From Campylobacter concisus ATCC 51562 (GTDB taxonomy: Bacteria > Campylobacterota > Campylobacteria > Campylobacterales > Campylobacteraceae), in NCBI RefSeq assembly GCF_000466745.1, contig NZ_ANNI01000003.1:248001-312000 (forward strand): a stretch of DNA of 64,000 nt, in the 5' to 3' direction. Positions within the stretch are counted from its first letter, which is position 1, and each line of letters opens with the position of its first letter. The position numbers and the translations under genes were made by a program. Shown piece by piece: positions 1-7,400 of the stretch. The notes under the pieces are model-generated. The model made no database searches and was not told the DNA's origin. It saw only the letters and a program-made list of their open reading frames with translations.

Positions 1-507
1 CTCTTTTGCAGCCCTAAAATTTTCTCTTTGCACGAAATAATCAGCATTTAGCTCATCGCTTGCACGAAAATGAGTATAAGCTCCAAGAAGCTCTAAATTC
101 TTTCTTGTTAAAATTTCAAACGCGTAATCAAGCTCGCTTATATCAAGCCCATTTCTATGCATACCAGTGTCGATTGCAAGGTTGATTTTTGTATTTTCTT
201 TTATCTTTAAAAGTGCGTCTATGTCGTTTATCGCATAGATAAATTTACTACTTTCATTTCCGGTTGGGATATGTGAGAGAATGAGAATATTTTCAAATAT
301 GTCAGAAATTTCATTTGCCTCAAACTCGCTTTTTACAGCACAAATTTCTATTCCAAATTTTTTAGCCTCACTAGCAATAAGCCTTGCGCCATGGCCATAA
401 GCATTGTCTTTTAACACAACTATTACTTTCTCTTTGCCACCAGTTTTAGCACAAATTTGAGTGAGGTTATGAATATATGAAGCTTTATTCAGGCGTATTT
501 CAGACAT
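1..507 (-). CDS. alr: Alanine racemase, 5' part only (cut by window edge)
   Basis: PLP-dependent racemase making D-alanine for peptidoglycan in the cytoplasm. The first 169 codons are present; the gene runs off the left edge, so the C-terminal catalytic tyrosine region is not visible. The N-terminal barrel signature VLKDNAYGHGA is present, with the PLP-binding lysine at about residue 33, and TGMHRNGLD follows further on, both typical of Alr. Translation starts at ATG 507 and overlaps the end of the upstream 79-aa gene by 8 nt, so the two are probably translationally coupled. Its place beside pgp2 gives a small cell-wall cluster. Family identity is secure; the missing part is simply outside the window. 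Confidence 0.93.
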   Translation of the reverse strand, partial: MSEIRLNKASYIHNLTQICAKTGGKEKVIVVLKDNAYGHGARLIASEAKKFGIEICAVKSEFEANEISDIFENILILSHIPTGNESSKFIYAINDIDALLKIKENTKINLAIDTGMHRNGLDISELDYAFEILTRKNLELLGAYTHFRASDELNADYFVQRENFRAAKE

Positions 508-739
508 TAAAATTCACATTAAAGGCAGTATAAACATCCGGTAAAAGTTTTCTTACGTTGTAGTCAAATGCATAAAATTTAGCGTAAATTTCTTTCAGAT
601 CAGCCTCTTTTACTTTGCTAAAATCAAAAACATCAGTACCATCTTTCTTTGGAACTTGGCGGTCAAGCTCAGCAAAAAAAGCAGCTCTTGCCTCTAAAAT
701 TTTTTCGATTTTTTCTTTTACTTCTTGAGATTTTTCCAC
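500..739 (-). CDS. Small conserved-looking hypothetical protein (79 aa)
   Basis: I do not recognise this family. It is a soluble, charged, mostly helical 79-residue protein: a Lys/Glu-rich first third (EKSQEVKEKIEKILEARAAFF), then a region rich in aromatic residues ending in FNVNFNV. There is no signal peptide, membrane segment or Cys motif. Start is GTG at 739, preceded by a good ribosome-binding site (GAGGAG) that lies across the stop codon of pgp2. Its last 8 nt overlap alr. The tight packing between pgp2 and alr argues that it is a real gene of the same operon; a role in cell-wall metabolism would be a guess from position only. Confidence 0.75.
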   Translation of the reverse strand: MEKSQEVKEKIEKILEARAAFFAELDRQVPKKDGTDVFDFSKVKEADLKEIYAKFYAFDYNVRKLLPDVYTAFNVNFNV

Positions 740-741
740 TT

Positions 742-1707
742 TTACTCCTCTATAAAAATTTTCATATCATCGTTATAAAGCTTCACATAAAGCGTCTTTT
801 GCCCAGCAAATTTGTGCGTATCTGAAACATAATCCTCATAAAAACTCACACGAAAAAGCCTATCATTTTTAAGATTTGGATAAGGCGTGATGAGAAAATT
901 TGAAAAACTAATGCGTTTTTTCTCTTTTTTAGAAAAAATAGCCCGCTTCATACTTTTAAATTTTTCCAAGCTCATACCATCGTATCGCTCAAAGTTTTTA
1001 TCATAAAATTTAAGATAGTTTTCAATGTCGCTCTCGCTCCATGTCTTTTTCCAGCCCAAAAGTCCAGAAATGATCACTGCAATATCTTTTGCACTAGCTT
1101 CTGGGCGCTTATCTTCATAGATAAATGCAAGTGTTTTTTTGTGATCCACTACATCATCGAATTTCATCAAAGTATCATTTTGCATAGCCACGCAGCCTTT
1201 TGTTTTTAGCTCATCTGTCCTTTGCCCATCAAGCGGATAGCCATGTATCCAAATACCACCACCATTTCGTTTTGCAAGCTTATCAAGCAAATTTGGGTAT
1301 GAAAGCGAAAATGCAAGTGGGCCAAGATATCTATCATTTGGCGTAAATCTACGTGTAAGCTGATACACTCCAACCGGTGTTTTTAGATCGCCTTCAAGAA
1401 GTTTATCGCCATTTTTGCCAACTATAACGCTTGAGCTAAAAAGCTTTTTTGTAATGCCGCCATTATAAGAGATCACTTCAAGCTTCTTTTTAGTTTTATC
1501 AACTACACTTAGAAGTATCTCATTGTCATAATATCCATATCTTACATCCTTGCCCTCAAGCTTTTTTAGCCAGTAATCCTTACTTAAAATATTTTTTTCG
1601 ATGGCATCAATAACAGCAGCTGAGCCATTTTTTAAGTAAATTTCTTCGTAATTTTGGGCAAAAAGACAAGGCGATAACGCGATGAAGAAAAATATAATTT
1701 TTTTCAA
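742..1707 (-). CDS. pgp2: L,D-carboxypeptidase/transpeptidase of the Pgp2/Csd6 type
   Basis: Periplasmic YkuD-fold peptidoglycan enzyme. In C. jejuni (Pgp2) and H. pylori (Csd6) this family trims tetrapeptides to tripeptides and is needed for helical cell shape. A signal peptide ends near residue 18 (CLFAQ). The YkuD domain covers roughly residues 60-200 and holds the active-site signature: His155-Gly156 (IWIHGYPLDG) and Cys172 in TKGCVAM. The C-terminal ~100 residues (from about WSESDIENYLKFY) look like the NTF2-like domain found in Csd6. The length, 321 aa, matches the family. It is divergent from the PCu(A)C gene and followed by a 79-aa gene and alr in the same orientation with almost no spacing, so these three probably form one cell-wall operon. 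Confidence 0.87.
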   Translation of the reverse strand: MKKIIFFFIALSPCLFAQNYEEIYLKNGSAAVIDAIEKNILSKDYWLKKLEGKDVRYGYYDNEILLSVVDKTKKKLEVISYNGGITKKLFSSSVIVGKNGDKLLEGDLKTPVGVYQLTRRFTPNDRYLGPLAFSLSYPNLLDKLAKRNGGGIWIHGYPLDGQRTDELKTKGCVAMQNDTLMKFDDVVDHKKTLAFIYEDKRPEASAKDIAVIISGLLGWKKTWSESDIENYLKFYDKNFERYDGMSLEKFKSMKRAIFSKKEKKRISFSNFLITPYPNLKNDRLFRVSFYEDYVSDTHKFAGQKTLYVKLYNDDMKIFIEE

Positions 1708-1801
1708 GTGAAATATCCCAAAAAGTAAAATTTAGTCCGTAATTATATCCTAAAAAATTTATATTTTTAGATTTTAAAGGTAAATTAAGTAGTTCTAAAT
1801 G

Positions 1802-1807
1802 TATAAT
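1802..1807 (+). promoter_or_regulatory. -10 box (TATAAT) of the copper-chaperone operon
   Basis: A perfect TATAAT lies 37 nt upstream of the ATG at 1845, in a T/A-rich stretch of the kind that replaces a strict -35 box in Campylobacter sigma-70 promoters. An AAAGGA ribosome-binding site precedes the ATG. Seen in sequence; activity is inferred. Confidence 0.65.
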
Positions 1808-1844
1808 GTGAAAACCATTATTAATTTTATCACAAAGGAAAAAT

Positions 1845-2267
1845 ATGAAAAAAATCGTTTTTGGTGCGATACTTGCAGCTTCTGCTCTTATGGCGGCTGA
1901 TATCAGCCTAGAAAATGTTAGAGCTAGAGATACAAAACCTGGCACAAACAATAGTGCAATTTTTATGGATATAAAAAATGCTTCAAATTCTGATGTAAAG
2001 CTTATTGGTGCTCACTCAAGCGTTTGCAAAAGTACAGAAATTCATACTCACAAAATGAATGATGGTATGATGGCTATGGTTCAAATCGAAGATGCAGTGA
2101 TCCCAAAAAATGGTGAAACAAAACTAGCTCCTGGCGGTTTACACATTATGCTTATGGATCTAAACAAACCATTAAAAGATGGTGATAAAGTTGATTTAGA
2201 GCTAAAATTTAGCAATGGCGAGAGCATAAAGCTTGATAATATCGGAGTAACTAAAAACTTTAAATAA
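1845..2267 (+). CDS. Periplasmic copper chaperone, PCu(A)C family
   Basis: A 140-aa exported protein with a signal peptide ending near LMAAD (about residue 17). It carries the full PCu(A)C copper(I) motif H-x10-M-x21-H-x-M at His67, Met78, His100 and Met102. In this family the motif binds Cu(I), which is handed to the CuA or CuB site of a terminal oxidase, often together with a SCO protein. It is the first gene of a three-gene operon with a 155-aa membrane-anchored protein and SCO1, the same order as Cj0909-Cj0911 of C. jejuni as I recall it. In Campylobacter the likely client is the cbb3 oxidase (inference). The stop overlaps the next ATG by 1 nt. Confidence 0.9.
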   Translation: MKKIVFGAILAASALMAADISLENVRARDTKPGTNNSAIFMDIKNASNSDVKLIGAHSSVCKSTEIHTHKMNDGMMAMVQIEDAVIPKNGETKLAPGGLHIMLMDLNKPLKDGDKVDLELKFSNGESIKLDNIGVTKNFK

Positions 2268-2734
2268 TGAAAAAAATCATAATTATTTTTTCATTTATCT
2301 TTATTGTTCTAGGTGCTTTTTCGATAGGCTATAAGCTTATGACAACAAGCAAGGAAGATCCACCTGAATTTGCCGATGTAAACACATCGCTAGATCCTTT
2401 AAAATGTGATCTAAACAATAAATCTTGCGAGATGGAATTTAAAGGCGTAAAGCTAAAAATAGACATCTCGCCAAGACCTATTTATGCCATGAGACCTTTT
2501 AGCTTTAAAATCATTAATGGTAAAAATTTAGGGCTAAAAAATCCTAGTCTTGAGATAGACGGCATAAATATGAATATGGGATCAATCAAAGCAAGACTTG
2601 AGCCAAGAGGCGATAACTTAACTGCTCAAGTAGTGCTAAGTGCTTGCGTTGTCGAGCTTATGAGATATCGATTTAAAGTGCTTGATGACGAAAAAGAAAC
2701 TGGTTTTTTTGTAGATCTTGATCTAAAATTATAG
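2267..2734 (+). CDS. Membrane-anchored periplasmic protein of unknown function in the SCO1 operon
   Basis: Unrecognised 155-aa protein with one N-terminal transmembrane anchor (about residues 3-23) and a periplasmic domain. The short motif INMNMG inside a beta-rich domain recalls FixH/YtkA-like proteins, in which Met residues sit in a similar context, but I cannot confirm that. It contains a CDLNNKSC pair near residue 50 and a single Cys in the LSACVVE segment. It sits between the PCu(A)C chaperone (1-nt overlap) and SCO1 (9-nt gap), so a part in copper delivery or oxidase assembly is likely from context. It corresponds in position to Cj0910. Confidence 0.82.
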   Translation: MKKIIIIFSFIFIVLGAFSIGYKLMTTSKEDPPEFADVNTSLDPLKCDLNNKSCEMEFKGVKLKIDISPRPIYAMRPFSFKIINGKNLGLKNPSLEIDGINMNMGSIKARLEPRGDNLTAQVVLSACVVELMRYRFKVLDDEKETGFFVDLDLKL

Positions 2735-2743
2735 AGGGTAACG

Positions 2744-3286
2744 ATGAAAAAGGCATTTTGGGGCTTAATAATAATCTTAATTTGTATAGGTGTTGCACTT
2801 TTGCCAATAAAGCCAAACAAGTATGATTTTAAGGCACTTTCACAAAATGGTGAAGTAAGTCTTAAAAATTACGACGGAAAGTACAAAGTTATATATTTTG
2901 GTTATCTTTTTTGCCCTGATGTCTGCCCTACTGCGCTCTCTTTGATTGGCGATGAGCTAAATAAACTAAAAAGAGATGACTTTGAGCTACTTTTTATTAC
3001 GCTTGATCCTGAACGCGATACTCCTGAAAATTTAACTCTAATGGCAAAAAATTTCTACAAAGATGCCGATGGATTAAAACTAAACGCCTTAAAAGAAGTG
3101 GCAAAAACCTATGGTGTAAAATTTCAAAAAGTCCGTCTTGAAAACTCAGCCATGGGCTACTCTGTTGCTCATAGCTCTTCAATATATTTAATAGACAAAA
3201 AAGGAAATTTTTATAAAGAAATTTCAAATCTAACAAATGAAAACATTGGAGAAAATTTATTAAATTTGATCAAAGATAGACCTTAG
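2744..3286 (+). CDS. SCO1/SenC family copper-delivery thioredoxin-like protein
   Basis: A 180-aa membrane-anchored periplasmic protein. One N-terminal helix (about residues 5-22) is followed by a thioredoxin fold. The copper ligands of the family are all present: the CPDVC motif at Cys57 and Cys61 in YFGYLFCPDVCPTA, and the distal His143 in YSVAHSSSIYLID. SCO proteins insert or reduce copper at cytochrome oxidase and work with PCu(A)C chaperones, which agrees with the operon. A GAGGGTAACG ribosome-binding region lies just before the ATG. Confidence 0.92.
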   Translation: MKKAFWGLIIILICIGVALLPIKPNKYDFKALSQNGEVSLKNYDGKYKVIYFGYLFCPDVCPTALSLIGDELNKLKRDDFELLFITLDPERDTPENLTLMAKNFYKDADGLKLNALKEVAKTYGVKFQKVRLENSAMGYSVAHSSSIYLIDKKGNFYKEISNLTNENIGENLLNLIKDRP

Positions 3287-3529
3287 GCTAGAAAATTTAG
3301 TAAGCCAAAACTGACCTACTAAAATTCTTTATGCAAATATCATCTCAAGATCTTCTAAACTAAAATTAATTCACTTGTTATGTTTTTGATTTTAATGCTC
3401 GCTGAGTGATTTTTTCACCCAAAATCTATTAACCCTTGAACATAAATTTAATCTACAAGCCAAACAAAATTAATTAAATATAAGCAGTACTAGCAATGAA
3501 TTTATTAAGAAGATCTGTACGAAAAGTAG

Positions 3530-3566
3530 GCTTTTGCACTATAAATTTTAATGATAATGCAAAAGC
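3530..3566 (-). terminator. Hairpin downstream of napD, possible nap operon terminator
   Basis: A perfect 9-bp inverted repeat (GCTTTTGCA / TGCAAAAGC) with a 19-nt loop lies 18 nt past the napD stop. There is no good U-tract, so it may be a weak terminator or an mRNA 3'-end stabiliser. The rest of 3287-3583, between SCO1 and napD, shows no open reading frame or other clear signal. Confidence 0.45.
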
Positions 3567-3583
3567 TAAAAATTTAAGTTTTA

Positions 3584-3925
3584 CTATTTCACTCTATGAT
3601 GCACGCTGCCGCTATAAGTAATATCCTCAGCTTTTACCTCATCACTTGTTAAAATTTCACTTATCTTGCCATTTTCTTCTAGTTTTTTCCTATTTTCTTC
3701 GGCATCTTCTTGATAGCTGTAAACCATCGCAACACTCACTACTCCGCTGATAGCTTCTATCTTTTTAAAATTTTTTATTTCATCTTCAATACTATCTGAG
3801 CTAACTACCACTACGATTCTATCGTCTGCATCGGTTATTATTTCACATTCTTTTAGCTTTTTTATCTCATTTTTTACACTTTCATTTTTATTATCCGTAT
3901 AAACTATCAAACTTGAAATATTCAT
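3584..3925 (-). CDS. napD: NapD, chaperone for periplasmic nitrate reductase maturation
   Basis: Small cytoplasmic chaperone (113 aa) that binds the Tat signal peptide of NapA. It has the ferredoxin-like NapD fold: an N-terminal strand NISSLIVYT, a central region ending VVVVSSDSIED and GVVSVAMVYSYQED, close to the usual GVLSASLVYHQ-type strand of NapD. It is longer than the E. coli protein because of a charged C-terminal tail. It is the last gene of the nap operon, overlapping napL by 4 nt, as in Campylobacter and Wolinella. Confidence 0.88.
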   Translation of the reverse strand: MNISSLIVYTDNKNESVKNEIKKLKECEIITDADDRIVVVVSSDSIEDEIKNFKKIEAISGVVSVAMVYSYQEDAEENRKKLEENGKISEILTSDEVKAEDITYSGSVHHRVK

Positions 3926-4857
3926 TTAATTCTCCAAAACAAAATTTTATTCTCATAGGCTGAAGTTACGACTTCATTGTCACTTATAAAAACTATGCTA
4001 TTTATCGTACTTTGCCCAGTTTTTAGCATTGCGATATTTTCTAAGCTTTTGCTATCAACTAAATTTACATCGCTCATCTCATCGCTCATATAGGCCGCTA
4101 CTCTACCATCATCGCTAAGGCCGACGCCATAGACTAAAAAGCCAGTATTTATCTTTTTTAGACTTCCAGCTGAAAATATCCCCACGATCCTATCGGTGCC
4201 TCCACTGATCATGACTCCATTTTTATATGAGATGTCGTAGATATTATCTGTATGAATATCTAAAATTTGATCCATTTTTTTAGCTTTTATGTTATAAAAG
4301 TAGACCTTCCCACTCTCGCAAGCGATAGCTAGTGTGCTTCTATCTTCGCTTATCTCCATATCTGAAAGCATCGCGATTGAAATTTTAAAGCTATCATAAA
4401 TTTCGCCACTTTTTAGGTTTAAAAAATAAATTTCATTGCTAATTGAAGCAAGTGCAACATGCTCATCATCTAAAAACAATGCCTTTTTTATCGCTTGATT
4501 ATCCATTTTTATGCTTCTCATCTGTCCATTTTCTCTTAGATGAAGCACCTTTGTAGCGTAATCACCTTCGCTAAGTATAAGAGTTTTGCCATCAATTTCA
4601 TCAATACTTAAAATTTTTGGTCTTTCGTGATCACTAACGTAGGTTTTTATATCATCCATTTTGATGATCTCTTCAAATTTAGACTCTTTAGGATCATAAA
4701 TTTCAACCGTCCCTCCATCAGTCGCGATAAAGAGTTTGCCATTTATTAGCGTTGTGCTTAGCACATTTGCACTAGCCTCTATTTGCTTATATGGAGTGGT
4801 GATCTCGCTTGCAAAGATAAAATTTAATAGACAAAAAATAAAAAACAAAGCTCTCAT
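3922..4857 (-). CDS. napL: NapL, WD40-like periplasmic protein of the nap operon
   Basis: A 311-aa protein with a signal peptide (MRALFFIFCLLNFIFAS) followed by degenerate WD40-type beta-propeller repeats, for example a LAIACESGKVYFYNIK blade and the closing VVTSAYENKILFWRIK blade. NapL is characteristic of campylobacterotal nap clusters. Its exact role is not settled; the propeller and its place between napF and napD suggest a scaffold or assembly function for the periplasmic enzyme. It overlaps both neighbours by 4 nt, so it is translationally coupled to them. Confidence 0.87.
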   Translation of the reverse strand: MRALFFIFCLLNFIFASEITTPYKQIEASANVLSTTLINGKLFIATDGGTVEIYDPKESKFEEIIKMDDIKTYVSDHERPKILSIDEIDGKTLILSEGDYATKVLHLRENGQMRSIKMDNQAIKKALFLDDEHVALASISNEIYFLNLKSGEIYDSFKISIAMLSDMEISEDRSTLAIACESGKVYFYNIKAKKMDQILDIHTDNIYDISYKNGVMISGGTDRIVGIFSAGSLKKINTGFLVYGVGLSDDGRVAAYMSDEMSDVNLVDSKSLENIAMLKTGQSTINSIVFISDNEVVTSAYENKILFWRIK

Positions 4858-5321
4858 AAAGCCTCCATTTGAAGTGAATTTTTAAAGCAAACATCAAAGC
4901 ACTCGCCGCAACTTACGCAGTTTTGATTAACAATAGGACGAAAAACGCCAAGAAATTCGACTGCTTTAAATTTGCAAGCATCAAGGCAGTTGTAGCAGAT
5001 CGTATCGTTCCACGCTAGACAGCTAGAAACATCGATGCTAACTTTTGCATTTATACTCTTTGGTGAGCTTAGGCTTAATGTCTTCTTACCAAGACTCTCA
5101 CAAGCCTTTGCGCACTCTTCGCAAAAGTCACAGCCCAGCTTTTTAACTTTAAAAATTACTCTTTCATTTTCAAAGCTAAGAAGCTCTTTTTCACAAGCAT
5201 TTACGCAGATAGCATCGCATCTATCGCAGTCAAACTCTCCGCTAAAAAAAGGCGGAGTTATAAATTTGGGAGCAGATTTTGCCCCCAAAATTTTACTAAA
5301 AAGCTCTCGCCTGCTTTGCAT
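4854..5321 (-). CDS. napF: NapF, iron-sulphur protein of nitrate reductase assembly
   Basis: A 155-aa cytoplasmic ferredoxin-like protein. Four Cys clusters can be read: CDRCDAICVNAC, CDFCEECAKAC, CLAWNDTICYNCLDAC and CVSCGECFDVC. The N-terminus MQSRRELFSKILG fits NapF. NapF interacts with NapA before Tat export and is thought to help load its [4Fe-4S] cluster. The position between napB and napL gives the napAGHBFLD order, known from Wolinella; C. jejuni lacks this gene as I recall it. It overlaps napL by 4 nt and shares one base with napB. Confidence 0.88.
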   Translation of the reverse strand: MQSRRELFSKILGAKSAPKFITPPFFSGEFDCDRCDAICVNACEKELLSFENERVIFKVKKLGCDFCEECAKACESLGKKTLSLSSPKSINAKVSIDVSSCLAWNDTICYNCLDACKFKAVEFLGVFRPIVNQNCVSCGECFDVCFKNSLQMEAL

Positions 5322-5848
5322 TATTTAACACCATCGTTTAAAACATCTAGCAAGTTTGACTTATGAGTACCGTTTTTATCTCTAAAGTCAGGCTTAAATT
5401 TATTACCGACTAGCTGAGTTAAGCCAGTTTGTTGCTCAACGTGGCATGTTGTGCAGTTATATCTTTCATCATCAAGCTTGCCTGCAAGATCTTTTTTATT
5501 TCTGATGTCATAAAGGTGAGATGATGGTATCGGTGTTGCTCCACTATCTTTTGCAAACTCAGGCATATGGCAGGTTACGCACATATTCATATCCTTTGTG
5601 ATAGGCACTAAACCCTCAGTATCGTGTGGGATAAATGGCGGTGCATTTTCAAAAGACCTATCAAATTTCTTTGACATACCAGCTGGCTCTTTTGTATAGT
5701 TCACATCTTTTAATACAACGTCTTTATCGTCTAGCAAATCGATATTTCTAAAGCCGATTTGCGAATCACTAATGCTTGGATTATTAAAAGCACATGCCGC
5801 AAAAAACGCAGCGCACAATCCTCCAAGCATCATTATTTTTATTTTCAT
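5321..5848 (-). CDS. napB: NapB, dihaem cytochrome c subunit of periplasmic nitrate reductase
   Basis: A 175-aa periplasmic electron-transfer subunit. Two haem c sites are seen: CVTCH at residues 90-94 and CTTCH at 132-136. The axial His residues usually found upstream of each site have candidates at His75 and His111. The export signal (MLGGLCAAFFAACA) ends in a small-residue-plus-Cys pattern that could be read as a lipobox, but NapB is normally soluble. It passes electrons from the NapGH quinol dehydrogenase to NapA. It overlaps napH by 4 nt. Confidence 0.95.
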   Translation of the reverse strand: MKIKIMMLGGLCAAFFAACAFNNPSISDSQIGFRNIDLLDDKDVVLKDVNYTKEPAGMSKKFDRSFENAPPFIPHDTEGLVPITKDMNMCVTCHMPEFAKDSGATPIPSSHLYDIRNKKDLAGKLDDERYNCTTCHVEQQTGLTQLVGNKFKPDFRDKNGTHKSNLLDVLNDGVK

Positions 5849-6636
5849 TTTTCTCTCCTTAAATTTCTAATACTAAATTTCAAAGCCCCGTCTCCACAAA
5901 CATCAATGCACCTGCCACAGCTTATGCACTCGCTTGAGCTTACCGAGCGGCTCTCTTTACCGATCATATCAAGCACTTGCATCTCTGGACAAATAAGCTT
6001 ACATTTCATACATTTTGTACAAGCCTGGGCATCATGTTTTACTCTAATTAGGGCGAATTTTGAGATGATGGCATAAAAGGCACCAAGCGGACAAACGTGC
6101 GAACAAATGCCACGCTTTAACACAAACATATCAAAAGCAATGATCGCAACCGCTATGCCTAACGCACTAGCTGAGCCGTAAATAATGCCACGCTGAATAA
6201 TGCCAATATAACTAACGCTCTCAAATACTGGATAAGATAAAGCAAGGCTTAATATAAGAGCAAGAGCCAGCAAGTAATAACGTAAATTTTTACTCACATT
6301 TAAGACTTTTTCGCCCTTAAAGCCAAATTTCTCTCTTAGTTTAAAAGCGATATCGGTTAGTAAATTTACCGGGCATATCCACGAACAAAATACTCTTGGA
6401 GCAACCAGTGCGTAAAATGCAAAGATAATGCCAGCTCCAATAATTGCATTTATGCCGGCACTAAAGCTTGCAAGTAAAATTTGAACCAAAGCAAATGGAT
6501 CGCTTAGTGGAATTTTTCCAAAAAGCAAAGATGAGCTTAAATTTCCGCTAAGTATCTTAACTCCATAAAAATTTCCTAGGACAAATAGTGCTAGGATAGA
6601 AATTTGAGTTATTCGTCTTAAGATTAAAAATTTCAT
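5845..6636 (-). CDS. napH: NapH, membrane quinol dehydrogenase subunit
   Basis: A 263-aa inner-membrane protein with about four transmembrane helices. Two conserved cytoplasmic-loop motifs, CSWICPVNLL and CSHVCPLGAFY, are diagnostic for NapH. Two C-terminal [4Fe-4S] clusters follow (CTKCMKCKLICPEM and CISCGRCIDVC). With NapG it oxidises menaquinol and feeds NapB/NapA, replacing NapC, which is absent here. It overlaps napG and napB by 4 nt each. Confidence 0.94.
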   Translation of the reverse strand: MKFLILRRITQISILALFVLGNFYGVKILSGNLSSSLLFGKIPLSDPFALVQILLASFSAGINAIIGAGIIFAFYALVAPRVFCSWICPVNLLTDIAFKLREKFGFKGEKVLNVSKNLRYYLLALALILSLALSYPVFESVSYIGIIQRGIIYGSASALGIAVAIIAFDMFVLKRGICSHVCPLGAFYAIISKFALIRVKHDAQACTKCMKCKLICPEMQVLDMIGKESRSVSSSECISCGRCIDVCGDGALKFSIRNLRREK

Positions 6637-7400
6637 AGCTCACCACCATTTAGATAATCAGTCGCTTTTTTAATGTCAAGCTTTATTTTGCTGTCTGCAT
6701 CGTCTATGCGTCTTTCATCTTCTTTGACCCAGCCTTTGACGTAGTTATCGCCTACTTTGCCAAGCACCGCGTCACGATTTAGCACGGTAATGGCCGCTTT
6801 TTTAGTGATACAGGCTCGCTCGCATAGGCCACATCCGGTGCAGATGTCGCTATCGACCACTGGAAGTAAAAAGGCATGCTTTTGCGTCCTTTCGTTGCGG
6901 CGATACTCAAGATACAAGGCCTTATCTATGAGCGGACAGGATCTGTAGCAAGCATCGCACTGTATGCCCCAGTATGCCACGCAGTTTTTCATATCAACCA
7001 CCGCAACACCCATTTTGGCCTTATTTATGTCAAGCTTGCCTTTTGTGCTTACTAAATTTACGTCCAAAGCTCCAGTTGGACAGGCTGGCACACAAGGGAT
7101 ATTTTCACACATATAGCAAGGAATTTTTCTAGGCTCAAAATAAGGCGTTCCAATGCTTATGCCATCCTCTAGCGATGAGAGCTTTAGCGTGTCAAATGGA
7201 CAAGCCTCTACGCAAAGCCCACACCTAATGCAGCTTTGTAAAAATTGCTTCTCTTCTTTTGCACCAGGAGGCCTAAGAAGCATAAGTGGCGAAGCCTTGG
7301 CACTAAGCGACCAAACAAAGCCTCCGCCAAGAGCTAAAAGCGCTACTTTTGCTCCAAATTTTAAAGCCTCTCGCCTACTTGAAAATCCCATATCGCTCAC
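6633..7400 (-). CDS. napG: NapG, periplasmic ferredoxin-type quinol dehydrogenase subunit
   Basis: A 255-aa protein with a twin-arginine signal (SSRREALKF followed by a hydrophobic stretch to about residue 36) and four [4Fe-4S] motifs: CIRCGLCVEACPFD, CYMCENIPCVPACP, the CVAYWGIQCDACYRSCP cluster and CTGCGLCERAC. It pairs with NapH on the periplasmic face. It begins directly after napA with no spacer (napA stop 7401, napG start 7400) and overlaps napH by 4 nt. Confidence 0.95.
   Translation of the reverse strand: MSDMGFSSRREALKFGAKVALLALGGGFVWSLSAKASPLMLLRPPGAKEEKQFLQSCIRCGLCVEACPFDTLKLSSLEDGISIGTPYFEPRKIPCYMCENIPCVPACPTGALDVNLVSTKGKLDINKAKMGVAVVDMKNCVAYWGIQCDACYRSCPLIDKALYLEYRRNERTQKHAFLLPVVDSDICTGCGLCERACITKKAAITVLNRDAVLGKVGDNYVKGWVKEDERRIDDADSKIKLDIKKATDYLNGGEL

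Noticed and set aside
1607-1951. 114-aa open frame on the minus strand across the pgp2/PCu(A)C divergent promoter
   Set aside because: It overlaps two well-supported genes and their promoter region, has no family resemblance and runs antisense to the copper chaperone.
3287-3583. Possible small RNA or CRISPR-like repeat between SCO1 and napD
   Set aside because: Only weak A/T inverted repeats were found; no repeat-spacer pattern and no promoter-terminator pair.
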